64,000 bases of DNA, from the NCBI GenBank assembly GCA_030648295.1, contig JAUSID010000263.1:1-64000 (forward strand), read 5' to 3'. Of the stretch, positions 44,833 through 54,036 are shown piece by piece. A program made the translations under genes and the position numbers. The number at the start of each line of letters is the position of its first letter. Within the stretch, counting starts at the first letter, position 1. The stretch is from Opitutaceae bacterium. Its GTDB lineage: Bacteria > Verrucomicrobiota > Verrucomicrobiia > Opitutales > Opitutaceae. The notes under the pieces were generated by a model. That model had not been told where the DNA came from. It did not search any database and saw nothing but the letters and a program-made list of their open reading frames with translations.

Positions 44833-45753
44833 ATGAAAACCCCCGGCCTGTTTCGCCTCTCCCGTTCCGCCGCAGCGGTCGCGCTGGTGCTCTGTCTGTC
44901 GAGTTCGACGCGGGCCGAATCTCCGCGCGCCGCGGCGCCGCGGATCGGATCGGTCACTGAGAGTCCGTTCTTCCCATTCTGCATCGACTGGCACGACGCG
45001 AAGAAACGCTCCTTCGCCGAACAGGCCACGATGCTAAGAGAGCTTGGCTATCCAGGTGTCGGGCACATCTGGCTCGACAAGGTCGAGGAGCGGCTCGCCA
45101 CGCTCGACGCCGCGGGACTGCGGCTCTTTCAAATCACGATGACAGTCGATGTCGCGCCGGGGAAACCGCCCTACGATATACCACGATTCAAGGAAGTGCT
45201 CGCGCTCATCGCCGGCCGGCAGGTGCAATTCTGCCTGCTCTGCAAAGGCGCGAATCCCTCCGATGTCCCGGCCGACAGCCATGCGGTCGAAGTCCTGCGC
45301 ACGATGTCCGATCTCGCCCGCGCGTCCGGCGCACAATTGCTGTTGTATCCGCACCAGAAGAACTGGATCGAGCGGATCGAGGATGCCGTTCGCGTCGCCG
45401 ACAAGGTCGATCGCCCAAATGTCGGCGTGATGTTCAATCTCTGCCACTGGTTGCGGGTCGACACCGGTCGCGATTATGCGCGTCTGCTCCGGCAGGCCAT
45501 GCCGCGGCTTTGGGCCGTGTCGATCAATGGCGCCGATGAACGCGACGAGCAGCCGGGCTGGAAACGCTACATCCAACCGCTGGACCAGGGGTCGTTCGAT
45601 GTCGGCGCGCTGCTCCACGCGCTCGACGAACTCGGTTATCGCGGGCCCGTCGGCCTCCAATGCTTCGGCCTCGGTGGCGACACGCGCGAGCACCTCGTGC
45701 GTTCCATGGCCAAATGGCGTGAACTCGGACGAGTGCGCACGGCAACCAAGTAA
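44833..45753 (+). CDS. Secreted sugar phosphate isomerase/epimerase-like TIM-barrel protein
   Basis: Encodes 306 residues with a signal peptide (FRLSRSAAAVALVLCLSSSTRA). The AP-endonuclease-2/hydroxypyruvate-isomerase fold is suggested by MLRELGYPGVGHIW, AQLLLYPHQKNWIERIEDAVRVADKV, NVGVMFNLCHWLRV and GSFDVGALLHALDELGYRGPVGLQCFG. It sits one base before a Tat-exported oxidoreductase, a pairing common in this phylum where both may act on periplasmic sugars. Substrate unknown. The ATG at 44833 places the signal peptide at the N-terminus. Confidence 0.82.
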   Translation: MKTPGLFRLSRSAAAVALVLCLSSSTRAESPRAAAPRIGSVTESPFFPFCIDWHDAKKRSFAEQATMLRELGYPGVGHIWLDKVEERLATLDAAGLRLFQITMTVDVAPGKPPYDIPRFKEVLALIAGRQVQFCLLCKGANPSDVPADSHAVEVLRTMSDLARASGAQLLLYPHQKNWIERIEDAVRVADKVDRPNVGVMFNLCHWLRVDTGRDYARLLRQAMPRLWAVSINGADERDEQPGWKRYIQPLDQGSFDVGALLHALDELGYRGPVGLQCFGLGGDTREHLVRSMAKWRELGRVRTATK

Positions 45754-45754
45754 C

Positions 45755-47125
45755 ATGAACTCCCCCGCTCGCGTCGTCGGTGCTCGGTCATCAGCCAACG
45801 GTGGACCAAGGTCGCTGAGTCGCCGGCAGTTTCTCTCCCGCGCGGCGAAGGCCGGCGCGATTCTCGGCGCCCCCCTGATCGTCCCCGCCTCCGTCCTGGG
45901 CCGCGGCGGCGCGGTCGCGCCGAGCGAACGAATCGTGATGGGTGGCATCGGCATTGGCGGCCGCGGTGGTTACGACCTCGGCATCCTGTTGCAGGAACCC
46001 GGCGTACAGTTTGTCGCCGTGTGCGACGTCCGGAAAACCCGCCGTGACGCCGTGAAGCGGCAGGTGGACGATGCGTATCATAACCGCGACTGCGCCACCT
46101 TCCGCGATCTGCGCGAACTGATCGCCACCCGGACCGATCTCGACGCGGTGCTGATTGCCACGGGCGATCGCTGGCACGCGCCCGCGGCGATCATGGCGAT
46201 GCGGGCCGGCCTGGACGTGTTCTGCGAAAAACCGTCGACCATGTCGGTCACCCAGGGCCAGGAGCTCGTGGCGACGGCGCGGCGCTACGGCCGGATTTTC
46301 CAGACCGGCATGCAGCGGTTGAGCGAGGCGAATTTTGTCTTCGCCGACGAGCTCGCGCGCAGCGGCCGGCTCGGCAAGCTGCACACGGTCCACGCCCACC
46401 AGCTGAAGTTCCAGATGAAGACCGAGTGGCTGCCGCCGGAGCGGGAGCCGGAGCCGGCGGAGTGCGACTGGGACATGTGGCTCGGGCCCGCGCCACGCCG
46501 GCCCTACAACGCCGCCTATCTGCGCGGCTGCGGGGCGTGGCTGGATTATTACGATTTCGGCACTGGGATCGCCGCGTGGGGCAGCCACACGATTGGACAG
46601 TGCCAGTCAGCCGCCGGCGTGCCCGACACTTCGGCGATCGAATACGTGTATCCGGGCACCGATGACGCCAACGGACTTGTCTGCCGGTACGCCAATGGCG
46701 TGAAGATGGTCTGCAACGCGCAGGGCTGGCCGCAGCCGGGCGACAAGGGCATGTGGCGCGGCTCGTGCGGCGTGCGTTACGAGGGCTCCGAAGGCTGGGT
46801 CGCCGTGGCCGACGGCTACGCGCGACCGGATGTTTCTTCACCGTCGCTCCTGCAGGAGTTCGATCCGGTCATGCGCGAGTACGCGGCGCGAACGAATCGA
46901 GGCATGCATCACATTCGCGATTTCCTCGACGGCGTGCGCAGCCGGCGCCCCTGCGTCGCAAATGAAACCGTGATGCACCGTGCGATGAGCACGAATCACG
47001 TCGCGAACATTTGCATGCTGCTGAAGCGAAATGTCCGCTGGGATCCGGTGAAGGAGGAATTCCCCGGCGACCCGGAGGCGAACCGGATGCGCTCCCGCGC
47101 CATGCGCGAGCCGTGGCGGGGGTGA
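45755..47125 (+). CDS. Gfo/Idh/MocA oxidoreductase, Tat-exported (1)
   Basis: Predicted NAD(P)-dependent sugar oxidoreductase of 456 residues. Tat signal SRRQFLSRAAKAGAILGAP; Rossmann start IVMGGIGIGGRGGYDL; FCEKPSTMSVTQGQ gives the usual EKP lysine; GDRWHAPAAIMAM and the C-terminal Gfo/Idh bacterial-type domain follow. It starts one base after the TIM-barrel gene stop and is surely co-transcribed. A bound dinucleotide would have to be carried across with the folded protein (inference from the Tat signal). Confidence 0.9.
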   Translation: MNSPARVVGARSSANGGPRSLSRRQFLSRAAKAGAILGAPLIVPASVLGRGGAVAPSERIVMGGIGIGGRGGYDLGILLQEPGVQFVAVCDVRKTRRDAVKRQVDDAYHNRDCATFRDLRELIATRTDLDAVLIATGDRWHAPAAIMAMRAGLDVFCEKPSTMSVTQGQELVATARRYGRIFQTGMQRLSEANFVFADELARSGRLGKLHTVHAHQLKFQMKTEWLPPEREPEPAECDWDMWLGPAPRRPYNAAYLRGCGAWLDYYDFGTGIAAWGSHTIGQCQSAAGVPDTSAIEYVYPGTDDANGLVCRYANGVKMVCNAQGWPQPGDKGMWRGSCGVRYEGSEGWVAVADGYARPDVSSPSLLQEFDPVMREYAARTNRGMHHIRDFLDGVRSRRPCVANETVMHRAMSTNHVANICMLLKRNVRWDPVKEEFPGDPEANRMRSRAMREPWRG

Positions 47126-47469
47126 AGGTTTTCGCCAGGTTTTCGCTGCTGCGAAAACCTGGGGCGGAGGAAAATGCGCGTCGGGTCGGCGTCAGGCCCA
47201 TCGCGCCGCCCGCGTCGATGGGCAGCGACGTGCGCGCGTTGCTCATCACCTGGCCGAACCGCACGTTCAGAGCTTGGGCAACCTGGCTCCAGCCTTGGCC
47301 CTGCGAGCGCAGCGTCAGGTTAACCAGGGGTTGCGACGATGAACTCGCAGCCGCCGGCGACACGAGTTCGCAACCTACAGCCGGGTTTCGTCACGACCGA
47401 CGTGTGGATCTCCCGCTCCAACACGCAGACGAAGTTGATACGGTGATCCGTTCCGCCGGCGAATTCCGC
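47126..47469. other. Intergenic region with hairpin element and a possible gene fragment
   Basis: Contains the AGGTTTTCGC hairpin at 47137-47160. On the minus strand, 47363-47215 reads LVNLTLRSQGQGWSQVAQAL and NVRFGQVMSNARTSLP, which looks like a helical protein fragment but has no proper start or end; it may be a gene remnant. Nothing else recognised. Confidence 0.45.
47137..47160. terminator. Perfect hairpin AGGTTTTCGC/GCGAAAACCT, dispersed element copy 2
   Basis: Identical in 24 bases to 35988-36011 and placed 11 bases after the Gfo/Idh stop. A partial extra AAGGTTTTCGCC precedes it at 47125-47136. Confidence 0.65.
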
Positions 47470-47595
47470 ATGAACAGGAAACCCATGATCAGCTGCGTCA
47501 CACTTATCGCCCTGCTCTCGCTGCTGATCGGAATCGATTCGTGCGATTCACCGGATCAATCGCCGACGGACGAGAAACCGTCGGGGGGAGAATAA
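47470..47595 (+). CDS. Possible small exported peptide (41 residues)
   Basis: MNRKPMISCVTLIALLSLLI followed by GIDSCDSPDQSPTDEKPSGGE: a positively charged start, one hydrophobic segment, then a short acidic tail with a cysteine at the end of the hydrophobic part. It could be a tiny lipoprotein, but GIDSC is a weak lipobox. No homologue is recognised and no good ribosome-binding site is seen, so it may be chance. Confidence 0.35.
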   Translation: MNRKPMISCVTLIALLSLLIGIDSCDSPDQSPTDEKPSGGE

Positions 47596-47702
47596 TCCCG
47601 GGCGCGGTTCCAGGTACCGATGGCATCCCCCCGCGCAGTTCCGCGTCGTCCGCGCCGCGACGGCGAAGGGCCGCAATGGTTCGCTCCGCCCTGCAGGGAC
47701 GT

Positions 47703-49088
47703 TCACAAGACAGCTCCAACCAATAGCACGAAACCGAGCCCAACGACTCCGATGATTGACTCGAGCACCGTCCAGGTGCGCAGCGTCTGGCCGACGGTGA
47801 GCCCGAGCGTATCCTTCACGATCCAGAATCCCCCGTCATTCAAGTGGGAGAGGAACAGCGAACCGAAGCCGAGCGAGAGCACGAGCAGCTCGCGGTTGAT
47901 TCCGGGATTCAAGGCGAGCATCGGCGCGAGCAATCCCGCGGCCGTCGTGATCGCAACGGTGGCCGAGCCGGTCGCAACGCGGATGAACGCGGCGACCAGC
48001 CACGCGTAGATCAGTGGCGGCAGGTGCAGGTTTCCCGCGAGTTTGCCGAGCGCGTCCGCGACGCCGGCTTCGCGCAACACGCGCGCGAACCCTCCGCCCG
48101 CGGCGACGACGAGCAGCGTCATGCCGATCGCCGCGACACTTTGCTCGGTGAATCCGAGCAGTTGGGCGCGGGTGAAATGACAGGCGCGGCCAAAAACCCA
48201 CAGCGCGGCGAACGTTGCCAGCGCCAGCGCAATCACGGGATGCCCGATGAATGCGAGCGCCACGCGCGCTCGGTGGCCGCTGGCAAACGCGAGCTCGCCG
48301 GCCGTCGCGAGCAGCATCAACGCGATCGGCATGATCATCACGAACGCGGTCGCGCCGACTCCCGGGCGCGGCCGCGCCGGTTGCGCGTTGCCGGCCCGCG
48401 GCGCATCGCCGCCGCCCGTGGAGGTTGCGGCCGGCGTGGCGACAATCACGCGCCGGGCGATCCACCGCGCAAACCACGGTCCGGCGATCCATGCGGTCGG
48501 AATTCCCGTGAGAAACGCGAGCGCGAGCACCTTGCCGTTGTTCGCCCCCAGCGCGTCGATCGCGACGACGGGCCCGGGATGAGGCGGCGTGAGCCCGTGC
48601 ATCACCGAGAGAAACGCCACCAGCGGAAGCGCGAGCAACAGGAACGGCCGCTTGGTTTCGTGCGTCAGCGAGATCACCACCGGCAGCAGCAGAAACAGCC
48701 CGACCGTGAACCACGTCAGCATGCCGACGAGCAGCGCCAGCGCCACGACGCAGGCCATCGCGCGCGCCGGGCCGAAGATCCGGCTGAACCGTTCGGCCAG
48801 CACGTCCGCGCCGCCTGACTCCGCGAGCAACTTGCCGAGCATCGCGCCGAGTGCGATCACCGCCGCGATCCCGCCGAAGGTCGCGCCCACGCCATCCTGA
48901 AACGCCTTCAACGCCGCCAGCGGTGCCAGCCCCGAGCCGAGCCCGACGATCATCGACGCGATGAACAGGGCGATGAACGCGTTCAGCTTCCGCCAGGTGA
49001 CGAGCGCAACCAGCACCGCGATCGCCGCGGCGGCAAGCAGCAGGAGCAGGGACGGTGAAGCGGCGATCGAGTCGTGGGGGAGCGACAC
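47703..49088 (-). CDS. Gluconate:H+ symporter family permease (GntP)
   Basis: Inner-membrane permease of 461 residues with about 12 hydrophobic segments. The family motif region GAMLGKLLAESGGADVLAERF, HGLTPPHPGPVVAIDALGAN and the C-terminal LGFGSLFLSHLNDGGFWIVKD are typical of GntP/GntT transporters for gluconate and similar sugar acids. An unusually Ala/Arg/Pro-rich cytoplasmic loop (residues about 215-245) joins the halves. No kinase or dehydratase of the gluconate pathway is next to it. Confidence 0.9.
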   Translation of the reverse strand: MSLPHDSIAASPSLLLLLAAAAIAVLVALVTWRKLNAFIALFIASMIVGLGSGLAPLAALKAFQDGVGATFGGIAAVIALGAMLGKLLAESGGADVLAERFSRIFGPARAMACVVALALLVGMLTWFTVGLFLLLPVVISLTHETKRPFLLLALPLVAFLSVMHGLTPPHPGPVVAIDALGANNGKVLALAFLTGIPTAWIAGPWFARWIARRVIVATPAATSTGGGDAPRAGNAQPARPRPGVGATAFVMIMPIALMLLATAGELAFASGHRARVALAFIGHPVIALALATFAALWVFGRACHFTRAQLLGFTEQSVAAIGMTLLVVAAGGGFARVLREAGVADALGKLAGNLHLPPLIYAWLVAAFIRVATGSATVAITTAAGLLAPMLALNPGINRELLVLSLGFGSLFLSHLNDGGFWIVKDTLGLTVGQTLRTWTVLESIIGVVGLGFVLLVGAVL

Positions 49089-49217
49089 TCGCGCCGACGA
49101 TGACCGAACTCAGGGCGAAGAGAAGCCCGGACCACGCCCAGCGCGGTGCATCCGGATTTCTGATTGCGACTTGTTTTGGCGGACACCCCCTGGGGCCGAT
49201 ACGCGGCGGGGGGCCGT

Positions 49218-49604
49218 TCAGATGCACTGCTGCCCGACATCATGCGTGAGCCGCACCTTCAGCTGGCGCAATTTCCACCACCCGGGACGCGCCCGCCGCC
49301 GTTGCTCGGCGGCCACGGCAATCTCGCCGCAGCGCGGGAACAGTCGGTACACCGCGTCGCTTTCTGCCGAAGTGAATGGTGCCCCCGCAACGCTGACGCC
49401 AAGAATCTCGGCGATCCAGCCGGGGGCGATACCGGCCGCGTGCGCGCGTCGCGCGAACAGAAAGATGGCGTCACGGAGTTTCTTTTCATCACCGGCCGCA
49501 CGCTTGAAGGCGGCCACGAGATCGGCCGTGAGGCGGGGGACGATCACGTCATGGTCGGTGGCAGGTGCCCCCGCCAGCGTCGGCGATTCAGGAAGCGTGA
49601 TCAT
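49218..49604 (-). CDS. Hypothetical protein, 128 residues
   Basis: Starts MITLPESPTLAGAPATDHDV. The core is helical: TADLVAAFKRAAGDEKKLRDAIFLFARRAHAAGIAPGWIAEIL, then a short basic C-terminus. It has no signal peptide, membrane segment or known domain. It lies 129 bases upstream of the permease gene on the same strand; the gap (49089-49217) holds nothing recognisable. The start was chosen as the first ATG of the protein-like part; upstream in-frame sequence is Arg/Pro-rich. Confidence 0.5.
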   Translation of the reverse strand: MITLPESPTLAGAPATDHDVIVPRLTADLVAAFKRAAGDEKKLRDAIFLFARRAHAAGIAPGWIAEILGVSVAGAPFTSAESDAVYRLFPRCGEIAVAAEQRRRARPGWWKLRQLKVRLTHDVGQQCI

Positions 49605-50185
49605 AAGGCATGCAGAATGAGCCCGCGATCCCGTATCCGACTGGTGGCGACGCAACCCGGGACAACGCCGGGTGCGCAGGGGAAAGGTAACCGTCCCGCC
49701 CGGCATCAAGCCGTCGGGGACTCTGCGGGGCGGTGAACGACATGCGAGCGAGAGATGCCCTCCCTTCAAGCGACCGCAGCTGACATTTCTGTCAGGACCC
49801 GTCGCTCACCGTCGCAAATCCAAAGCCGGCGGAATGGACGCCGCAATCCTCGCCACCGCCTTCGGGCAAGGCGGGAAAGAAGAAAAAAGGTTGAGGCCCG
49901 GCGGGGCATAGGCGTCCCGCCCATGTTGGATCGATCATCGTACGCTTAACCGGTCCCGCCATCACAGGCAGGATGCCCGTGCCACTTCGGAGGCATCCGC
50001 GCGCTTGCCACCAGCGCGAGTGCTTCACACCTTGGGTCACCCCTCACCCCATTGCCGCCGGCTTCCGCCGGTGAGCAACGTCGTAACGCCCGCGTCACCC
50101 CTCACCGCCGCATTGTACGAACCATTGTTCGCCCGTGGCTCCGTGCCCCCGAAACCAACTCTTCGTCCGAAACCCCTCGAAGACC
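49605..50185. other. Intergenic region upstream of TonB-dependent receptor
   Basis: No gene in 581 bases. A copy of the GGTCCCGCCATCAC repeat is at 49951-49990, with an accompanying GGCATAGGCGTCCCGCC at 49905-49921. The 50040-50185 part should contain the receptor promoter; none is clear. Confidence 0.5.
49905..49990. repeat. Dispersed repeat, GGTCCCGCCATCAC family, copy 1
   Basis: GGTCCCGCCATCACAGGCAG followed by GATGCCCGTGCCAC (49952-49985) matches 53404-53437 with one change. The neighbouring GGCATAGGCGTCCCGC recurs near 53457 in the same relative family but different order. Confidence 0.75.
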
Positions 50186-53100
50186 ATGAACACCAACAAA
50201 CGTCTCGCCCTAATCGCCAGATGGATCGCTCTTGCGCTCGCCGCATTCCCCTTCGCGCGCGCCGCCGACACCATTCCTGCTGCTTCCGTTTCGCCGACCG
50301 GCGTCATCACCGGCTCGGTCAGCAACTCCGCTACGCGAAATCTGCTCGAGGGCGCCCGGGTCGAGGTGCCCGCGCTCGGGCTCAGCGCGCTCTCCGACAA
50401 CACCGGCCGTTTCGTGCTGACCGGAGTGCCCGCGGGAGTTCATGACGTCGTCGTTTCCTATATTGGCCTCGACCCCACCCGTGCCCAGCTCGCGATCGCG
50501 GCCGGCCAGCGAACAGTGCGCGATTTCGAGCTCACCACGGGTATCTACAGGCTGGATGCGTTCAAGGTCACCGGAGAACGCGAAGGCGACGCGCTCGCGA
50601 TCACCGCGCAGCGCAACGCCGACAACGTGAAGAACATCGTCGCCACGGATTCGTTCGGCAACCTGCCGAACATGAGCGCGGGCGAGGTGGTCATGCGACT
50701 GCCGGGCGTGGCCGGCAGCCCCTCGGAGGAGGGGCATTTCAGCGGGTTCAGCATCCGCGGCATGGACAAGTCGCTCAACACGATCACCGTCGACGGCGGA
50801 CTGCTCGCGAGCATCGGCACGAACCGCTCCTTCGAGATGCAGAGCATCACCGGCACGATGTTCGAGCAGCTGGAGCTGATCAAGGGACACACGCCCGACA
50901 AGGGCGCCAATTCGCTGGGCGGCACGATCAACATGAAGACGCGCTCGCCGCTGAACATGCGCGAAAAGCGCCGGCTCACGTACAGCGCGACGGTGCGAAT
51001 GGCACCGCCATTCTTCGAGCAGGTGCCGGTGCGGGAGGAACACCGCGCCCACCCATTGATCACGCTCGGTTACCAGGAGGTGTTCAGCGTCTTTGGCGGC
51101 GAACGCAATCTCGGCATCGCGGCCAATCTTTTCTACCACGAGAATTCCGTCGGGGCATACCGGATCACGCACCAGTATCAGAACACCCTGAACACGCCGG
51201 CGTTCGTCTGGAGCAGCGACGTGAAGGAGAATTACAACAACCGGAAGCAGCGCAGCCTGAACGTCAAAACAGACTACCGCTACTCGTTCAACAGCAAGTT
51301 TACACTCAACACGACGATCAACGACAACATCGAGCGATTCCGCCGCTCGTACAACACACGGGCGTATACCGGAAACCAGAACACGGTGCCGAATGCGACG
51401 ACGTCGGGCGTGATTCCCGGCTTCACCGAAAAAGTCACGCAGGTGAGAGCGGTGCCCGCCTCGATGATCGACATCCTGACCAACGGGCCGAACAGCTACG
51501 TGGTCGAGACCTACCTGATCGATTTTGGCGCCGAGCACGAGTTCGGTCCGCTCCAGCTTGATTACAACGCCGGGTTCAGCCGCAACCACCAGGCGTCGGG
51601 CCACCACCGCGAAGGCGGCCAGCTCGCGCTCACCCACCGGCTCGCCAATGTTGGATGGATCTTCGACCGCACCAATTCAGACACCTACCCGCGGCTCATC
51701 CAGACCGCGGGTCCGGATTGGAGCGACCCGAACAATTACCGGCCGATCACGAATGGACTCGTGAAAACGAGCTCGGAACAGCCGCAGAACGTCACGCAGG
51801 TCCGGGGCAACGCGCGTTACACGCTGCCGATCGCGGTGCGGGCCCACCTCAAGGCAGGCTTTTCCTGGCGCGAGCAGTCGGTGAAGGCGCGGAACGCCTC
51901 CCGCCGCTGGAGCTATATTGGTACGAGCGCGCTGCCGGTGTTCGCCGCCTCCCCGGTTCCTTTCACCTTTGAAAAGGCCGGGATCAATCTACCGCGCTGG
52001 CAGGTTTCCGATTTCATGACCGGGGGTTCCGCGGGCAGGGAGCCGGTTGACGCGTCGTTGTGGCAGGAGGATCGCTTTTACCACGAAGAGAACAAATTCA
52101 CCGGCAACCGCAACGCGACCGAGGAGGTGACCGCCGGCTATATCATGGCGCAGGGCAAGCTTGGTCGCGACGGTTTGCTCGGCCGGACCGGCTATCTCAC
52201 TGGCGTGCGAACGGAGCGGACCGAAACGGAAGGCAGGGGATGGGTGCGCGCCCGATTTGCCAGCACGACGGCGCAACGCGTCGCTGACCCGGTCGGCTCA
52301 GCGCAGCGCGACTACGCCAATACGTTTCGCGAGACCAAGGGGGATTACACGAAATCGTTCCCCAGCGTTCATCTGACCCACGATTTCACGTCGAATCTCA
52401 AGGCTCGCGTCAGCTGGTCCACGAGCTTTGGCCGGCCAGCCATGTCGAATTTCCTGCCGAACGAGTCGGTGAGCGAGACGAACCAGACCGTTACGATTAA
52501 CAATCCGAGCATTCAGCCGCAGACGGCGAGCAACTGGGACGCGACGCTCGATTATTATTTCGAGCCCGTGGGCGCGCTTTCGGTCGGCTGGTTCCACAAG
52601 ACGATCAACGATTATATAGTAAGCGGCACCATCGCCGGCATCGTCGAAGGCGGGACGGACAACGGATACAATGGAGAATTCGAGGGGTTCACGCGGCTGA
52701 TGAGCAGCAACGCCGGCACGGCCACGGTCCAGGGATGGGAGTTCAGTTACCAGCAGCAGTTCACCTTCCTCCCCGGGCTGTTCAAGGGCTTCAGCGGAAA
52801 TGCGAACTACACGATGATCGATACCCATGGGGACTTCGGCGGCAGGGTCGCGCGAAAGACGGGAGAAGTGGCCGGGTTCATTCCGAAAGCCGCGAATGTC
52901 AGCCTCAGCTGGCGTTATCGCGGCTTCAGCACCCGGGTGCTTTATAATTTCGTGGGCGAGCACATCACGAGTTACTCGGCCGTCAACCCCGGACAGAATC
53001 TCTACCGCTTCGAGCGCGAGACCGTTCACCTCGGCCTGGCGTACCAGCTGCGACCCACGGTCAACCTCAACCTCGATATCGCGAACCTCTTCAACGAGCC

Positions 53101-53191
53101 GCAGCGCCTTTACTCCGGGACTCCCAATCGAGCGCAGGATGTCATGATCACCTTCGTCACCGTGACGGCTGGCATCAGCGGCCGATTCTAA
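50186..53191 (+). CDS. TonB-dependent receptor with carboxypeptidase-like N-terminal domain (paralogue)
   Basis: Outer-membrane receptor of 1001 residues. Signal peptide (LIARWIALALAAFPFARAAD), carboxypeptidase-like domain (GVITGSVSNSATRNLLEGARVEVP), plug (VATDSFGNLPNMSAGEVVMRLPGV, FSIRGMDKSLNTITVDGG) and barrel ending VTAGISGRF, the same terminus as the receptor at 40098. The shared EREGDALAITAQRNADNVKN-type hinge shows the two are close paralogues. It probably imports an oligosaccharide for the periplasmic enzymes encoded downstream. Confidence 0.92.
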   Translation: MNTNKRLALIARWIALALAAFPFARAADTIPAASVSPTGVITGSVSNSATRNLLEGARVEVPALGLSALSDNTGRFVLTGVPAGVHDVVVSYIGLDPTRAQLAIAAGQRTVRDFELTTGIYRLDAFKVTGEREGDALAITAQRNADNVKNIVATDSFGNLPNMSAGEVVMRLPGVAGSPSEEGHFSGFSIRGMDKSLNTITVDGGLLASIGTNRSFEMQSITGTMFEQLELIKGHTPDKGANSLGGTINMKTRSPLNMREKRRLTYSATVRMAPPFFEQVPVREEHRAHPLITLGYQEVFSVFGGERNLGIAANLFYHENSVGAYRITHQYQNTLNTPAFVWSSDVKENYNNRKQRSLNVKTDYRYSFNSKFTLNTTINDNIERFRRSYNTRAYTGNQNTVPNATTSGVIPGFTEKVTQVRAVPASMIDILTNGPNSYVVETYLIDFGAEHEFGPLQLDYNAGFSRNHQASGHHREGGQLALTHRLANVGWIFDRTNSDTYPRLIQTAGPDWSDPNNYRPITNGLVKTSSEQPQNVTQVRGNARYTLPIAVRAHLKAGFSWREQSVKARNASRRWSYIGTSALPVFAASPVPFTFEKAGINLPRWQVSDFMTGGSAGREPVDASLWQEDRFYHEENKFTGNRNATEEVTAGYIMAQGKLGRDGLLGRTGYLTGVRTERTETEGRGWVRARFASTTAQRVADPVGSAQRDYANTFRETKGDYTKSFPSVHLTHDFTSNLKARVSWSTSFGRPAMSNFLPNESVSETNQTVTINNPSIQPQTASNWDATLDYYFEPVGALSVGWFHKTINDYIVSGTIAGIVEGGTDNGYNGEFEGFTRLMSSNAGTATVQGWEFSYQQQFTFLPGLFKGFSGNANYTMIDTHGDFGGRVARKTGEVAGFIPKAANVSLSWRYRGFSTRVLYNFVGEHITSYSAVNPGQNLYRFERETVHLGLAYQLRPTVNLNLDIANLFNEPQRLYSGTPNRAQDVMITFVTVTAGISGRF

Positions 53192-53402
53192 CCAAGCCGG
53201 AACAATTCAGTTCAACCACGAATAGACGCCAATTCACGCGAGTGGAGAGGGGTCCTTGGGGAGCATGGAAACAAGCAACCAAACGGTGCCCATCGTTTCA
53301 CGTGGGCAATCCTCCCCCTCCTCCTCTGGAATTTGCGTTCATTCGCGTTCATTCGCGGTTGTTCATTGAATCGATACGGCTAAGCCGGCGAGGTCGCTCA
53401 AT

Positions 53403-53480
53403 CGGTCCCGCCATCACGGGCAGGATGCCCGTGCCACGTTCGGAGCTTCGGCCGTGGCATGGGCGTCCCGCTTGGGTTGG
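53403..53480. repeat. Dispersed repeat, GGTCCCGCCATCAC family, copy 2
   Basis: GGTCCCGCCATCACGGGCAG with GATGCCCGTGCCAC, then GGCATGGGCGTCCCGC, forming an inverted pair around the centre. Compare 49905-49990. Confidence 0.75.
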
Positions 53481-53641
53481 AAGTGGCTGCGGCATCCCTT
53501 CGACAAGCTCAGGGCAGGCTCTGCCGCAGATCCGTTCGAATGCGCTTTGAGAACATCTGCGGCTGCCCCTCGGCAGGCTCGGGGCCCTGAGCCGATTCGA
53601 CGAGCTCACGGCCATCGGCTGGTTCGACTGAAAGGCCTTGA

Positions 53642-53689
53642 GCTTGTCGAAAGGCTTGTCGAAAGGCTTGTCGAGAGGCTTGTCGAACG
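53642..53689. repeat. Four tandem copies of a 12-base unit
   Basis: GCTTGTCGAAAG twice, then GCTTGTCGAGAG and GCTTGTCGAACG. The unit GCTTGTCGA resembles the CTTCGACAAGCTCAGG repeat about 150 bases upstream in inverted form. In one frame it would encode (K)PFDKPFDKPFD, but no gene fits. Confidence 0.85.
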
Positions 53690-53714
53690 GGGAAGCCGCA
53701 GCCACTCCATCGGA

Positions 53715-53812
53715 GTATGCAGTCGAGGTGGAGCGGCTTGCCCCTCAAGCCGCTTTTTTCGATTGAACAGTTCAAGCGCGCTGAGGAGCAGCGCGCTCCA
53801 CCTTTGGTGACG
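53715..53812. repeat. Dispersed palindrome, GGTGGAGCGCG family, copy C (uninterrupted)
   Basis: In reverse complement it reads AAAGGTGGAGCGCGCTGCTC ... GAAAAAAGCGGCTTGAGGGG, then CAAGCCGCTCCACCTCGACT. It is the same element as 7584-7733 without the 60-base nested insert. Confidence 0.8.
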
Positions 53813-54036
53813 TTATTCCAATACGGAACGGCTTCCACTGCATTGTTACGGGTGAGTCGGCCCGTGCTCGCCGGCGATGTTTAGGATTGGTCTCACGCTC
53901 CCGCACGGATTGAATCCGGCCCACGCCAGCATCCAGCCATGGCGCATCCAGTCTTATCTCCGGCCAATTCTTATCGAATGCGCATCGCGTGCCGCGACCG
54001 CATGCCGTGCGCGCTCGCTGCGTCCTTGTCGCCGCC

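Larger units (their letters stand above)
53192..54036. other. Repeat cluster between receptor and PmoA-like gene
   Basis: No gene in 845 bases. From left: the GGTCCCGCCATCAC repeat (53403-53480), CCTTCGACAAGCTCAGGGCA-type repeats (about 53487-53640), a 12-base tandem repeat (53642-53689) and the inverted copy of the GGTGGAGCGCG palindrome (53715-53812). The last 200 bases have no recognised feature. Confidence 0.6.

Noticed and set aside
53642-53689. CRISPR array
   Set aside because: The 12-base units are contiguous with no spacers and no cas gene is nearby.
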